The translations under genes and the position numbers were made by a program. This document shows, piece after piece, positions 18,710 through 27,604 of a stretch of 56,316 nt of DNA. The notes below the pieces were generated by a model. The model was not told where the DNA came from. It did no database searches and was given only the letters and a program-made list of their open reading frames with translations. The DNA is from Chloroflexota bacterium. Lineage in GTDB: Bacteria > Chloroflexota > Dehalococcoidia > Lucifugimonadales > Lucifugimonadaceae. The first letter of the stretch is position 1; every line of letters begins with the position of its first letter. The stretch covers positions 10,413-66,728 of the forward strand of contig VXSB01000022.1 in assembly GCA_009838175.1 (NCBI GenBank), in the 5' to 3' direction.

Positions 18710-19687
18710 TTAATCCGCGATCACTGTCTTCAGCTGGTCGATGGTGATGTTGGCGCCGCTGGCTATTAGGACTACTCGTTTGCCTTGGAGTTGGTCGCGG
18801 ATAGATTCTGCGCCGGCTAGGGAGGTGGCGCCTGCGTGTTCTACTAGTGTGCGGGTGGTGGCGATTAGTGTGACGATGGCTTGTTGGATGTTGTCTTCGC
18901 TGACTAGGAGGAAGTCGTGGAGGTACTTTCGCAACATGCCGACGGGGTAGTCGTAGGAGGATCCGGTGGCGAGGCCTTCGGCTGCGGTCTCCATTTTGGC
19001 GTCGACGGTCGGGCCTTCCATCTTTTTCCAAGACAGGTAGACCGACGGGGCGGCGTCGGATTGGACGCCGATGACCTTGGTGTTGGGTGAGAGGTAGCGG
19101 GATACGATGCTGGCGCCGCAGGCTCCGCTGCCGGCGCCGACGGGGACGATGATGTAGTCGATGTCGTCGAGGTCTTCGTGTATTTCGAGGCTGTAGGTGG
19201 CGACGCCGGCGACGAGCATGGGTTCGTTGGCGGCGTGAACGTAACGCATCCCTTCCTCGCGGGCGACAATCTCGGATTGGACTCTGGCGTCGTCGAATAT
19301 GGGGCCGTGCTCCACGACGGTTGCGCCCATGCTACGCATGGAGGCGACTTTGACGGGGTTGGCTCCGACGGGCACGAAGACGGTGCATTTTGCTCCGAAC
19401 TGCTGGGCGGCGTAGGCGATGGATTGGCCGTGGTTGCCGGAGCTGGCGGTCACAAAACCGCGTGCTCGCTCTTCTTCCGATGTCCGTGAGACGAGGTTCA
19501 TGCCGCCGCGCACCTTGAAGGCGCCGAGAAGCTGCAAGTTCTCGTGTTTTACCCACACGTCGGCGTCTAGGGATTCGCATAGACCCGGCACGCGCCGCAA
19601 CGGGGTGCGGTGGACGTGCGAAGCGATGGCGCGTCGCGCGTCGTAGACATCGGAGATGGTTGGTTCGGGCAGCGGACTTAGTGACAT
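18710..19687 (-). CDS. threonine/serine dehydratase-like PLP enzyme (fold type II)
   Basis: 325 residues from ATG 19687, chosen because AGGA lies about 8 bases upstream; an ATG at 19744 would add 19 residues. Hallmarks: KHENLQLLGAFKVRGG with the PLP Lys near residue 58, SSGNHGQS for substrate carboxylate, the phosphate-binding GAGSGACG loop, and LVEHAGATSLAG. It has no C-terminal ACT regulatory domain, so it is of the catabolic/short type. It probably deaminates Thr or Ser to a 2-oxo acid; serine racemase and hydroxyaspartate ammonia-lyase are close relatives and cannot be excluded. Confidence 0.85.
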   Translation of the reverse strand: MSLSPLPEPTISDVYDARRAIASHVHRTPLRRVPGLCESLDADVWVKHENLQLLGAFKVRGGMNLVSRTSEEERARGFVTASSGNHGQSIAYAAQQFGAKCTVFVPVGANPVKVASMRSMGATVVEHGPIFDDARVQSEIVAREEGMRYVHAANEPMLVAGVATYSLEIHEDLDDIDYIIVPVGAGSGACGASIVSRYLSPNTKVIGVQSDAAPSVYLSWKKMEGPTVDAKMETAAEGLATGSSYDYPVGMLRKYLHDFLLVSEDNIQQAIVTLIATTRTLVEHAGATSLAGAESIRDQLQGKRVVLIASGANITIDQLKTVIAD

Positions 19688-19739
19688 GCTGGTTCCTGTT
19701 AGATGATTGTGGACTATCCTGCGGATACGCTGGGGTGCG

Positions 19740-19798
19740 GGCATCCCCTGCGAACTTTGCTTCGCTTGTTCGCGTCCCCTTACGCTTTGCGAAGGGGA
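19740..19798. repeat. palindromic intergenic repeat, copy 1
   Basis: GGCATCCCCTGCG, a T/C-rich centre, then CGTCCCCTTACGCT and TGCGAAGGGGA, so the end folds back as CCCCTT/AAGGGG. The same element directly follows the stop codon of the next gene (21228). It lies between the PLP enzyme and the first MFS gene. Confidence 0.6.
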
Positions 19799-19835
19799 GG
19801 AATTGCAGAGTTTTACGTCACGATTCTAAAGTGCG

Positions 19836-21227
19836 GTGGAATATACTGAGTTTCATCTGCCGCGCTTCTTATCTCGGCACGAATTCCCAAAGCGAAAACT
19901 GTTGGCCACCACGGATACCCCCGACGGTACGACTAGGCTAACGCCTTCGAACGCCGAGCCCGCTCAACAACCTGCTGCAGTCGGCAGTGCCGTACCAGCA
20001 GTCAAGTCAGGTTGGGCATCACGCACATTCGAGTCGTTGGGTCACCGCGACTACCGGATGATGTGGATCAGCATGTTCCTGTCGATGGGCGGATTCAACA
20101 TGTTGATGCTGGCGCGGGGCATCTTGATCTACGACTTGACGGGCGACGCGCAGAAGACGGCTTTGGTCTCGATAGGGTGGGCCCCCGGACTGCTGATCAT
20201 GTCGTTGTTCGGCGGGGTTTTGGGTGACCGTGTCGAACGCCGGATGTTGATCCAGGTTTCGCAGTTCGCCAATGCGGTGTTCGCCGTTACAGTCGGCTTT
20301 CTGATACTGACGAATGTCATCGAGTGGTGGCATTTGATGATCGTGTCGACCTGCCAAGGGTGTGTGTTCGCGTTGCAGATACCGGCGCGCACCGCGGCGA
20401 TGTCGCAACTGGTGCCGAAGCAGCTGATTGGCAACGCCATGGCGCTGAACGCGACGGCGATGACGATGATGAGTATCGCAGCGCCTGCGGTTGGCGGAGT
20501 GCTCTACGAGATGATCCAGCCCGAGGGTGTCTACTTCGTCGTGACGGTGATGATGTTCTTGGCGATGGGTTTCACGACTCTGCTGCCGAAGATGTATCCC
20601 GACCAGCGTCAGAGCAAGACGAAGGAATCGCCGCTGGTCAACATCAAGCGCGGAATTGTCTATGCGGCTCGAAACAACCTGATCAGGGTGTTGCTGATTC
20701 AGTCGGTGATCATCGCGATGCTTTCAATGCCGTTCAGGATGCTGGTGCCAGTATTCGCTAAAGACCTTTACGGCTCGGTGCCGAGTGAAGTAGGGTGGAT
20801 TGCGACGATGGCGGGTTTCGGCGGGATCGCGGCGTCGATGGGAGTTGCGAGCCTGCGCGCGGGGCAACGCCGCGGTTGGGTGATTCTCTTGTCGCCGGTC
20901 ATCTCCTCCATTTCGATGTTGGTCATCGGGTCATTCCCGTGGTACTGGGTGGGAATGATCTTCTTCATCGGTGTGGGATTTGGCGAATCGATTCGTTGGG
21001 CGTTGGGGCAGGCGCTGGTGGTTGAGCATGCCAACCCGCGATACCGCGCCCGCATGACGAGCTTGACGATGATGACCTATGGACTGATTCCGATAGCCGC
21101 GTTCCCGGTGGGCTGGCTCGTGGACAACGTAGGTGTGCAAGAGACGGTCATCGGCATGGCGATCGCTCTGTTCCTCGCCGGGCTGTTCTTCATTGCGGCC
21201 AGCAAATCCGTCAGGAATTTGAATTAA
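19836..21227 (+). CDS. MFS transporter (MFS_3-type), tandem copy 1
   Basis: 463 residues with a GTG start; the true start may lie later (for example TTG 19902), since the first ~60 residues before TM1 are low complexity. The core begins near RTFESLGHRDYRMMW and has about 12 membrane segments. The loop 2-3 motif GGVLGDRVERRMLI is the MFS motif A. The family (enterobactin-exporter-like, MFS_3) exports small molecules. Two related genes follow, but this copy is the most diverged. A palindromic repeat begins right after its stop codon. Substrate unknown. Confidence 0.85.
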   Translation: MEYTEFHLPRFLSRHEFPKRKLLATTDTPDGTTRLTPSNAEPAQQPAAVGSAVPAVKSGWASRTFESLGHRDYRMMWISMFLSMGGFNMLMLARGILIYDLTGDAQKTALVSIGWAPGLLIMSLFGGVLGDRVERRMLIQVSQFANAVFAVTVGFLILTNVIEWWHLMIVSTCQGCVFALQIPARTAAMSQLVPKQLIGNAMALNATAMTMMSIAAPAVGGVLYEMIQPEGVYFVVTVMMFLAMGFTTLLPKMYPDQRQSKTKESPLVNIKRGIVYAARNNLIRVLLIQSVIIAMLSMPFRMLVPVFAKDLYGSVPSEVGWIATMAGFGGIAASMGVASLRAGQRRGWVILLSPVISSISMLVIGSFPWYWVGMIFFIGVGFGESIRWALGQALVVEHANPRYRARMTSLTMMTYGLIPIAAFPVGWLVDNVGVQETVIGMAIALFLAGLFFIAASKSVRNLN

Positions 21228-21460
21228 GGCATCCCCTGCGTTCGCTCCGCTCCGCGTCCCCTTACGCTACGCGAAGGGGACGTACACCCTCACCCTAGCC
21301 CTCTCCCATCGAGGGAGAGGGATTTGTTGATGGGCTTCCCCCGCGAAAATCGCTTCGCTAACCCCCTCTTAATCTCCCCCTGAGAGGTGGAGGGGGAAGG
21401 GTTGCTTCGCGAAGTGGGCGAACACTCTCACCCTAGCCCTCTCCCATCAAGGGAGAGGGG
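21228..21460. repeat. cluster of palindromic intergenic repeats
   Basis: The 294-base gap between the first and second MFS genes holds no gene but several inverted repeats. The element at 21228-21281 matches 19740-19798 and forms a near-perfect hairpin (CGTCCCCTT 21255-21263 with AAGGGGACG 21274-21282). Two copies of a 35-base CCCTAGCCCTCTCCCATC/GGGAGAGGG element lie at 21287-21321 and 21425-21459, each with a 9-bp stem. Between them is another stem of CTCCCCCTGAGAGGTGGAGGGGGAA type. No T tract follows, so these are REP/MITE-like repeats rather than standard terminators. Confidence 0.65.
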
Positions 21461-21521
21461 ATGCGGTGGCTTGCTAAATGGCGTTGGTGTAAACTTCGCT
21501 TGATGTTGGGCGAAGTTCTAC

Positions 21522-22817
21522 ATGGCAGTTAAAGCCAATAAGCCTGCAGTTCGTCATCTAAGACCCCACGCAGTCTCAACCCGCATGAGAGTTCGCGGTC
21601 GTAGTGTCGCGCGGCGGACATTCCACTCTCTGGGGAACTCTGCATATCGCCGATTCTGGGTGAGTTTGATCGTGTTGATGGCCGGTGTCAACATGCAGAT
21701 GCTGGCGCGGGGGCAGTTGGCTTGGGAACTGACTAATGACACCTTCATGGTTGCGCTGGTAGGTTCGGCATTCGCTCCGCCGATTCTGATCTTCTCGGTG
21801 TTCGGCGGGGCGTTCGCGGACCGCTGGGACCGAAAAAAGATGATCCAGTACAGCCAATTGGCGATCTGTTGCATCGCCGGGCTGGTTGGGTTCGCGATCT
21901 ATACCGGCGTGATATCGATCTGGATCCTTATGCTCGCTGGTTTTGCGCAAGGGATGGGTTGGTCGTTCATGATGCCGGCGCGCCAATCGATAATTCCGCA
22001 GCTGGTCAGCAAGAGCGAGATTACTAACGCCATCGCGCTGAGCGCCTCGGGCATGGCGCTGATGACACTTTCTGGACCGGGTCTCGGAGGACTGGCTTAC
22101 GCCTGGATCGGACCGGCAAACACCTACTTCTTGATAACCGGGTTGATGTTCATCGCGTTCCTGATGATGAGTGGTGTCACCGTAACCGGGGAAGCGGTGT
22201 CTAAGAGTCGACGGGAGGAGAAGGTGCTCAGCGCGGTTTGGGAAGGGTTGCGCTACTCGGCTCGCAACCGGACGATACTGATCCTGTTTGTGCTGTTGCT
22301 CGCGACGACGATGACTTCGATGTCGTTCCGCTCGCTGATGCCAGCGCAGGTAGACCTTATCTTTGGAGGTGGTCCCACAGAGCTGGGAATATTAATGAGT
22401 ATGATCGGCGTGGGCGCGCTGCTGGGTTCGCTATTCATCGCCGGGCTCACAGAAAATGTTCAACGCGGCGTAGTCTTGTTGGTCTGCACGGGTCTGTCAG
22501 CGGCAGCGATTTTAGTGTCTACCTTCGTGGCGTTCTTCTTTATCGCGATGTTTGCGATGATGGTGCTCGGATTGGGCGATGCGGGCAGACGGTCGCTGAA
22601 CGCGTCGATGCTGATGGAGCAGGCGGATGAAGATCATCGGGGGCGTGTGATGGGCATCTACATGCTGAACTTTGGGCTGACGCCGATCGGGGCGATACCG
22701 TTGGGGATATTGGCGGAGGCGACGGATATTCGAGTGGCGTTCGCGGTGGCGGGTATCGTCCTCGCAGTCGCAGTTTTATTGACTTGGGTGTTAACGCCGC
22801 GGATCAGAAACCTATAA
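21522..22817 (+). CDS. MFS transporter (MFS_3-type), tandem copy 2
   Basis: 431 residues. An Arg-rich N-terminus (RGRSVARRTFHSLGNSAYRRFW) precedes about 12 membrane helices; motif A is GAFADRWDRKKMI. It shares long identical stretches with the next gene, including MLARGQLAWELT, GWSFMMPARQ-type, LTLSGPGLGGLAY-type and MGIYMLNFGL segments, so the two arose by a fairly recent duplication. Its stop lies one base before the next start, which suggests one transcript and translational coupling. Likely an exporter; substrate unknown. Confidence 0.88.
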   Translation: MAVKANKPAVRHLRPHAVSTRMRVRGRSVARRTFHSLGNSAYRRFWVSLIVLMAGVNMQMLARGQLAWELTNDTFMVALVGSAFAPPILIFSVFGGAFADRWDRKKMIQYSQLAICCIAGLVGFAIYTGVISIWILMLAGFAQGMGWSFMMPARQSIIPQLVSKSEITNAIALSASGMALMTLSGPGLGGLAYAWIGPANTYFLITGLMFIAFLMMSGVTVTGEAVSKSRREEKVLSAVWEGLRYSARNRTILILFVLLLATTMTSMSFRSLMPAQVDLIFGGGPTELGILMSMIGVGALLGSLFIAGLTENVQRGVVLLVCTGLSAAAILVSTFVAFFFIAMFAMMVLGLGDAGRRSLNASMLMEQADEDHRGRVMGIYMLNFGLTPIGAIPLGILAEATDIRVAFAVAGIVLAVAVLLTWVLTPRIRNL

Positions 22818-22818
22818 A

Positions 22819-24069
22819 TTGAGGTCGCCGGTAACCAGTGCGAGATTGAGTGGTCGTAGATACACTCGCCGCACGTTTCAATCGCTGGCAAATCCTGAGT
22901 ATCGCCGCTTCTGGTTCAGCCTCATATTCCTCATGGCTGGCATCAATATGCAGATGCTGGCACGGGGTCAGTTAGCGTGGGAATTGACGGGCGATGTGTT
23001 CTTGGTGGCGTTGGTCAGTTCAGGATTCGCACCACCGATATTGTTGTTCTCGCTGTTCGGTGGGACGCTCGCCGATCGCTGGAACCGGCGACGAATGATT
23101 CAGTATTCGCAACTCGTAGTCAGCTTGGTCGCAGGGATTGTTGGCGTCACGATCGTTACGGGAGTTGTGAATATCTGGATACTGTTCGGCGCGGCACTGA
23201 CGCAGGGCTTCTGCTGGTCGTTCATGATGCCGGCACGTCAAGCGATCATTCCTCAACTGGTCGGAGAGCGGGAAATCACAAACGCGATCGCGTTGAACGC
23301 TTCTGGGATGGCACTCATGACCCTTTCTGGACCTGGGCTCGGCGGCTTGGCATATTCGGCTTTTGGTCCGGCGACTACCTATTTTGTGATGGCAGCCCTG
23401 ATGTTTGTGGCGTTCGTGTTGATGACGACCGTCAATGTGGAGGGCGTACCGGTGGAGCGGCGGAGGAGAGAAAATATGTTCAGTTCGATTTGGGACGGAC
23501 TCAAATACTCGTATGGCAATCCAACTATCTTCGTGTTGTTGCTGCTGACGTTGGCGACAACCATGACGTCCCAATCGTTCCGACAGTTGATGCCGGCTCA
23601 AGTTGATCTGATATTCGGCGGCGGTCCGACTCAATTGGGCATCTTGATGAGCATGATCGGTGTCGGCGCGCTACTCGGCTCATTGTTTATGGCCGGATTG
23701 TCCGAGAACATGAAACGTGGTGTGGTCTTGTTAGTCGCCAGCGGATTGTCGGCGGTTGCGATACTGGTCTCGACGTACGTGACGGTTTTTCTGATAGCGA
23801 TTTTCGCGATGCTGGTGCTGGGGATCGGAGATTCGGGACGTCGGGCGTTGAATTCTGGTTTGCTGTTGGAGCAAGCGGATGCGGAGCATAGAGGAAGGGT
23901 GATGGGGATCTATATGCTGAACTTCGGATTGCGTCCGATAGGCGCGATACCGCTCGGCATCTTGGCTGAACGCACCAGTATTCAGTTGGCGTTCGCGGTT
24001 GCGGGCATCCTGTTGGCTGTCAGCGTCATCGCGACGTGGGTATTTGCGCCTTTCATACGACGGTTGTGA
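22819..24069 (+). CDS. MFS transporter (MFS_3-type), tandem copy 3
   Basis: 416 residues starting at a TTG one base after the preceding stop; a second TTG nine codons on is an alternative, and the first ATG already lies inside TM1. About 12 membrane helices; motif A GTLADRWNRRRMI. Nearly the same as copy 2 along its length. The pair could act as a heterodimer or simply as redundant exporters; the sequence does not decide. The gene ends 78 bases before mutL. Confidence 0.85.
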   Translation: MRSPVTSARLSGRRYTRRTFQSLANPEYRRFWFSLIFLMAGINMQMLARGQLAWELTGDVFLVALVSSGFAPPILLFSLFGGTLADRWNRRRMIQYSQLVVSLVAGIVGVTIVTGVVNIWILFGAALTQGFCWSFMMPARQAIIPQLVGEREITNAIALNASGMALMTLSGPGLGGLAYSAFGPATTYFVMAALMFVAFVLMTTVNVEGVPVERRRRENMFSSIWDGLKYSYGNPTIFVLLLLTLATTMTSQSFRQLMPAQVDLIFGGGPTQLGILMSMIGVGALLGSLFMAGLSENMKRGVVLLVASGLSAVAILVSTYVTVFLIAIFAMLVLGIGDSGRRALNSGLLLEQADAEHRGRVMGIYMLNFGLRPIGAIPLGILAERTSIQLAFAVAGILLAVSVIATWVFAPFIRRL

Positions 24070-24147
24070 CATCAGGTGTGATCGTTCCGCGCATTAACCT
24101 AAAAGTATTGGACGAAGTCGCGGACGAATGATCGGTACAGAAATCTA

Positions 24148-26004
24148 ATGCCTATCAAAGTGATGCCAGACGCGCTGGCTTCGCGGGTCGCGGCTGGAGA
24201 GGTGGTGGAGCGTCCTGCTTCGGTGGTCAAGGAGTTGATAGAAAACTCGCTCGACGCGGGTGCCAGTCGGATCGATATAGAGCTGGAAGGCGGCGGTCGG
24301 AATCTGATACGAGTTGCCGACGATGGTCATGGCATCGCCGCAGAGGAGCTGGCTCTGGCATTTGAGCGGTTTGCCACTAGCAAGGTGGACGAGAGCAGCG
24401 ATCTGGTCGCGATTCCTACACTGGGTTTTCGTGGCGAAGCGTTGCCGTCGATCGCGGCGGTGGCTGATGTGACCGCGGTCTCGCGACACGTAGAGGCCGA
24501 AAGTGGCGCGGAGTGCAATGTGACGTTTGGGTCCGATCCGCAGGTGCTGGCCGCGGGTGCTCCGGTAGGGACATCGGTTACGGTGCGTCAACTGTTCCGA
24601 AACGTGCCAGCGAGGTTGAAATTCTTGAGCAGCCCATCGGCAGAGTCGGCTAGGGTGGCGACGCTGGTGGGTCAGATGGCACTGATCCGGAGCGATGTGC
24701 GTTTTCGATTGACGGTCGATGGGGTGTCACGATTGAACACGCCGGGCGATTTCGACGATGCCGCGGCATTGGCGGCGGTCTATCGTGTGAAAGACCCGTC
24801 GGCTTTGGTAAACATCTACGCTGATCTCGATGCCGCGTTCAGTGTCGGCGGGGCTCTAGCGATGCCGAATCTGCACTTCGGGCGGCGATCGCATATCACG
24901 ATAGCGGTTAACGGTAGGTTGGTCCAGACGTATCGCCTGACCTACGCGGTGGAACGCGGGTATCAGGGTTTCTTGCCTGATCGACGATTTCCGATGGCTC
25001 TGATCAAGGTCCACGCGCCGCTCGAAGACGTTGATGTCAACGTGCATCCGCAGAAGACCGAGGTGCGATTTAGACGTGAGGGACTGATCTTCTCGGTTGT
25101 CGAAAGGGCGGTTAAAGACGCGTTGGGCAAACGAGCGGCGGTTCGGCAGTTTTCAGATACGCGGATTGCATCATCGTTGACGACATCTCTTGAGGGTGCA
25201 TTCGCGATGCGGCGCAGCGCGGGAGTCGAGCCTGCGACCGAAGCACCGATTTCAAGCGAGGTTGATGAACGACCGAACAATGTGAATGGCGATCAAACCG
25301 CGGGCAACAGAACCAAATCGAAACCCAAAGAACAGTCGAAGTCCGTAAAACATTCCTCACCACAGCCCCCAAGCACGGCGAGACATCGCGATGTCTTGCC
25401 AGGACTGCGCGTGCTCGGACAGGCACAATCGACGTACATCGTCGCTGAGGATGCGAGCGGTGTCTTTCTAATCGACCAGCACGCGGCGCACGAGCGGGTG
25501 AAGTTCGAGGAGATACGAGCGAAAAGAGCGCGCCAAGCGAGCGAATCGCAGGCGTTGCTATCGCCCCAAATGGTCGACCTTACCCCTCAACGTCAGGTCG
25601 TCTACAGCGAGGGTGCGCAGTGGTTCCAAGAATCGGGTTGGGAGATCGAGCCGTTCGGCGGTGGATCGGTTCTGATTCGTGCGGTGCCTCAAGTGCTTGC
25701 AGAACGAGCAGCGACGAGTGCCAACGCCGCGGAGAACGCATTGGTGCGAGTGCTGGATGACATGTCACAGAGTGATGCGCGAATTTCAGACGCAGATACG
25801 ATGCCGTGGTCGGAGCGATTGTTGGCCACGATGGCGTGTCACGCCGCGGTCAGGGCGGGGGACAGTCTGACGCTGGAGAGTTGCGAGGAGATCGTGCGAC
25901 TGCTTCAGGAGTGCGAGCACCCTCAGTCGTGCCCGCACGGTAGACCCACGATGTTGCTGCTGACTGGCGAGGTGTTGGAGCGTGAGTTCGGACGCCGGAA
26001 GTGA
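24148..26004 (+). CDS. mutL: DNA mismatch repair protein MutL
   Basis: 618 residues, normal for MutL. N-terminal GHKL ATPase: ELIENSLDAGA, DDGHGI, FATSK, TLGFRGEALPSI and GTSVTVRQLFRNVPAR; then the S5-like domain with NVHPQKTEVRF; a Ser/Lys/Pro linker ~350-420; and a C-terminal dimerisation/endonuclease domain. The endonuclease metal motif DQHAAHERVKFE begins near residue 443, and CPHGRPT is near 595, so this is the nicking type of MutL found in bacteria without MutH. No mutS is adjacent. ATG 24148 has no strong ribosome-binding site. Confidence 0.96.
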   Translation: MPIKVMPDALASRVAAGEVVERPASVVKELIENSLDAGASRIDIELEGGGRNLIRVADDGHGIAAEELALAFERFATSKVDESSDLVAIPTLGFRGEALPSIAAVADVTAVSRHVEAESGAECNVTFGSDPQVLAAGAPVGTSVTVRQLFRNVPARLKFLSSPSAESARVATLVGQMALIRSDVRFRLTVDGVSRLNTPGDFDDAAALAAVYRVKDPSALVNIYADLDAAFSVGGALAMPNLHFGRRSHITIAVNGRLVQTYRLTYAVERGYQGFLPDRRFPMALIKVHAPLEDVDVNVHPQKTEVRFRREGLIFSVVERAVKDALGKRAAVRQFSDTRIASSLTTSLEGAFAMRRSAGVEPATEAPISSEVDERPNNVNGDQTAGNRTKSKPKEQSKSVKHSSPQPPSTARHRDVLPGLRVLGQAQSTYIVAEDASGVFLIDQHAAHERVKFEEIRAKRARQASESQALLSPQMVDLTPQRQVVYSEGAQWFQESGWEIEPFGGGSVLIRAVPQVLAERAATSANAAENALVRVLDDMSQSDARISDADTMPWSERLLATMACHAAVRAGDSLTLESCEEIVRLLQECEHPQSCPHGRPTMLLLTGEVLEREFGRRK

Positions 26005-26071
26005 GCGATTCATTGTTAACCGTTAGAATCGGTTGCAAGCACAGTCGCACACCCTCCTCGTAAGGCATTCG

Positions 26072-26977
26072 TTGAGCATCGACGCCAATCGCGGTGACGG
26101 TTCAAATGTGGGGTTGAACCCTCTCCGCCGTCTCCAGATATTCCTCGACACCATCAAGTTCGAACATTCGATCTTCGCGCTGCCATTCGCGGTAGCGGCG
26201 GCGTTCATGGTGGCTGGAGGATGGTCGAATTGGGTGCAGTTGGGTTGGGTGATCGTGGCGATGGTGACGTTGCGGACGTTTGCGATGGCGGCGAACCGCC
26301 TCGTGGACGCGGAGATCGATCGACGCAATCCTCGCACCGCGGATCGGGCATTAGCTAGAGGAATCATTGGCAAGCCGGAAGTTATCGGCTACATGGTGGT
26401 GTCTGCCATCGTCTTCGTCGTCGCGGCGTGGCAGCTCGATCCGCTCGCGTTGATTCTCTCACCGATACCGATCGTCGTCGCGTTTACGTACCCGTATTTG
26501 AAGCGCTTCACTTGGTTGGCGCATTTCGGTATCGGTGCCGTCTACATCATCGTTCCGCCCGCAGTCGCCATCGCCATGACGGGGACGATGCCAGTGGAAT
26601 TCGTGTTGCTCGGGATTGCGGCGTTGTTTTGGGTTTCGGGATTCGATGTGTTGTACGCCATCGCCGATATCAACTTCGACCGTGCGAACGGGCTCCACTC
26701 GATACCCGCGCGATTCGGGATTAAGAGATCGTTACTCATCGCCAAGACGTTGCATCTCGTAACCCTTGTATTTCTGGTGTTGTCGGTATTAACGGGAGAC
26801 GGGGGGCTTTGGGTAGCGTTTGGGATCGTCGTAGTGGGAGCGTTGTTCGCGTACGAACATTCGCTGGTAAAGGAGGACGACCTTTCGAAGCTGAACATGG
26901 CCTTCTTCACGATGAATGGCATCATCGCCGTTGTGTTCGCGGTATTCGTCGTTCTCGACGAGTTGCTGATCGGTTGA
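26072..26977 (+). CDS. mqnP: UbiA-family prenyltransferase, probably MqnP of the futalosine pathway
   Basis: About 301 residues from TTG 26072 (TAAGG 6 bases upstream). TTG 26033 and GTG 26108 are also in frame, and the conserved core starts at NPLRRLQIFLDTIKFEHSI. Integral membrane enzyme with 8-9 helices. The first Asp motif is NRLVDAEIDRRNPRTADR and the second DINFDRANG; both bind the Mg-diphosphate of the polyprenyl donor. The next two genes are UbiX and UbiD homologs (4 and 11 bases apart), and MqnE/A/C/D lie 4 kb away. This supports attachment of the prenyl chain to 1,4-dihydroxy-6-naphthoate rather than to 4-hydroxybenzoate. Confidence 0.85.
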   Translation: MSIDANRGDGSNVGLNPLRRLQIFLDTIKFEHSIFALPFAVAAAFMVAGGWSNWVQLGWVIVAMVTLRTFAMAANRLVDAEIDRRNPRTADRALARGIIGKPEVIGYMVVSAIVFVVAAWQLDPLALILSPIPIVVAFTYPYLKRFTWLAHFGIGAVYIIVPPAVAIAMTGTMPVEFVLLGIAALFWVSGFDVLYAIADINFDRANGLHSIPARFGIKRSLLIAKTLHLVTLVFLVLSVLTGDGGLWVAFGIVVVGALFAYEHSLVKEDDLSKLNMAFFTMNGIIAVVFAVFVVLDELLIG

Positions 26978-26981
26978 CCAC

Positions 26982-27593
26982 ATGGCGCGCTACATCGTAG
27001 GCATTTCGGGCGCGAGCGGCGCTCCATATGTGAGGCGGGTGTTGCAGGTGCTCGTCAACAGCGATCACCAATTGGACTTGGTGGTGACTCGGTCTGGAGC
27101 CAAGGTTTTAGAGGTGGAAGAAGGCGTGAAACTGATGGGGGATGTGGGAGCCAATTTCGGCGAACTCTCCCGGTGGCTCGATTACGACATGGCGAGTCGT
27201 GGCGGTTTCCAATGGCACGACTCGACTAACGTTGCAGCAGATATCGCGAGCGGTTCGTGCCACATCGATGGGATGCTAGTAGCGCCTTGCAGCGGCGGCA
27301 CATTGGCGCGGATCGCAAATGGGATGTCGCAGAGCTTGTTGGAGCGCGCCGCGGATGTGACGTTGAAGGAGCGGCGGCGGTTGATTCTGATGACACGAGA
27401 GACGCCGTTGAGTTTGATCCACCTCCGCAACATGGTCGCCGTGACCGAAGCGGGTGCCATCGTCCTTCCGGCATCCCCGGGCTTCTACCACAATCCCGAT
27501 ACGATTGACGACTTGATCGATATGATCGCTGGCCGCATCCTATATCACCTAGGTCTGGAGAGTGATCTGCTCCAGGTCTGGAGCGGACGATAG
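26982..27593 (+). CDS. ubiX: flavin prenyltransferase UbiX
   Basis: 203 residues. It prenylates FMN with dimethylallyl phosphate to make prFMN, the cofactor of UbiD-type decarboxylases. GISGASGAPY at the N-terminus binds FMN phosphate; VVAPCSGGTLA-type (LVAPCSGGTLARIANG) and the RRLILMTRETPLSLIHLRNM segment are classic UbiX motifs, as is PASPGFYH near the end. Starts 4 bases after the prenyltransferase stop and ends 11 bases before ubiD, so the three form an operon. Confidence 0.95.
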   Translation: MARYIVGISGASGAPYVRRVLQVLVNSDHQLDLVVTRSGAKVLEVEEGVKLMGDVGANFGELSRWLDYDMASRGGFQWHDSTNVAADIASGSCHIDGMLVAPCSGGTLARIANGMSQSLLERAADVTLKERRRLILMTRETPLSLIHLRNMVAVTEAGAIVLPASPGFYHNPDTIDDLIDMIAGRILYHLGLESDLLQVWSGR

Positions 27594-27604
27594 AGACTGG
27601 CGGC

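Noticed and set aside
21255-21282. GC-rich hairpin after MFS copy 1 as an intrinsic terminator
   Set aside because: No T tract follows and the same element occurs upstream of the gene, so it is better explained as a dispersed repeat.
23020-23634. 204-residue minus-strand frame opposite MFS copy 3
   Set aside because: Antisense shadow, His/Arg/Gln-rich, no support.
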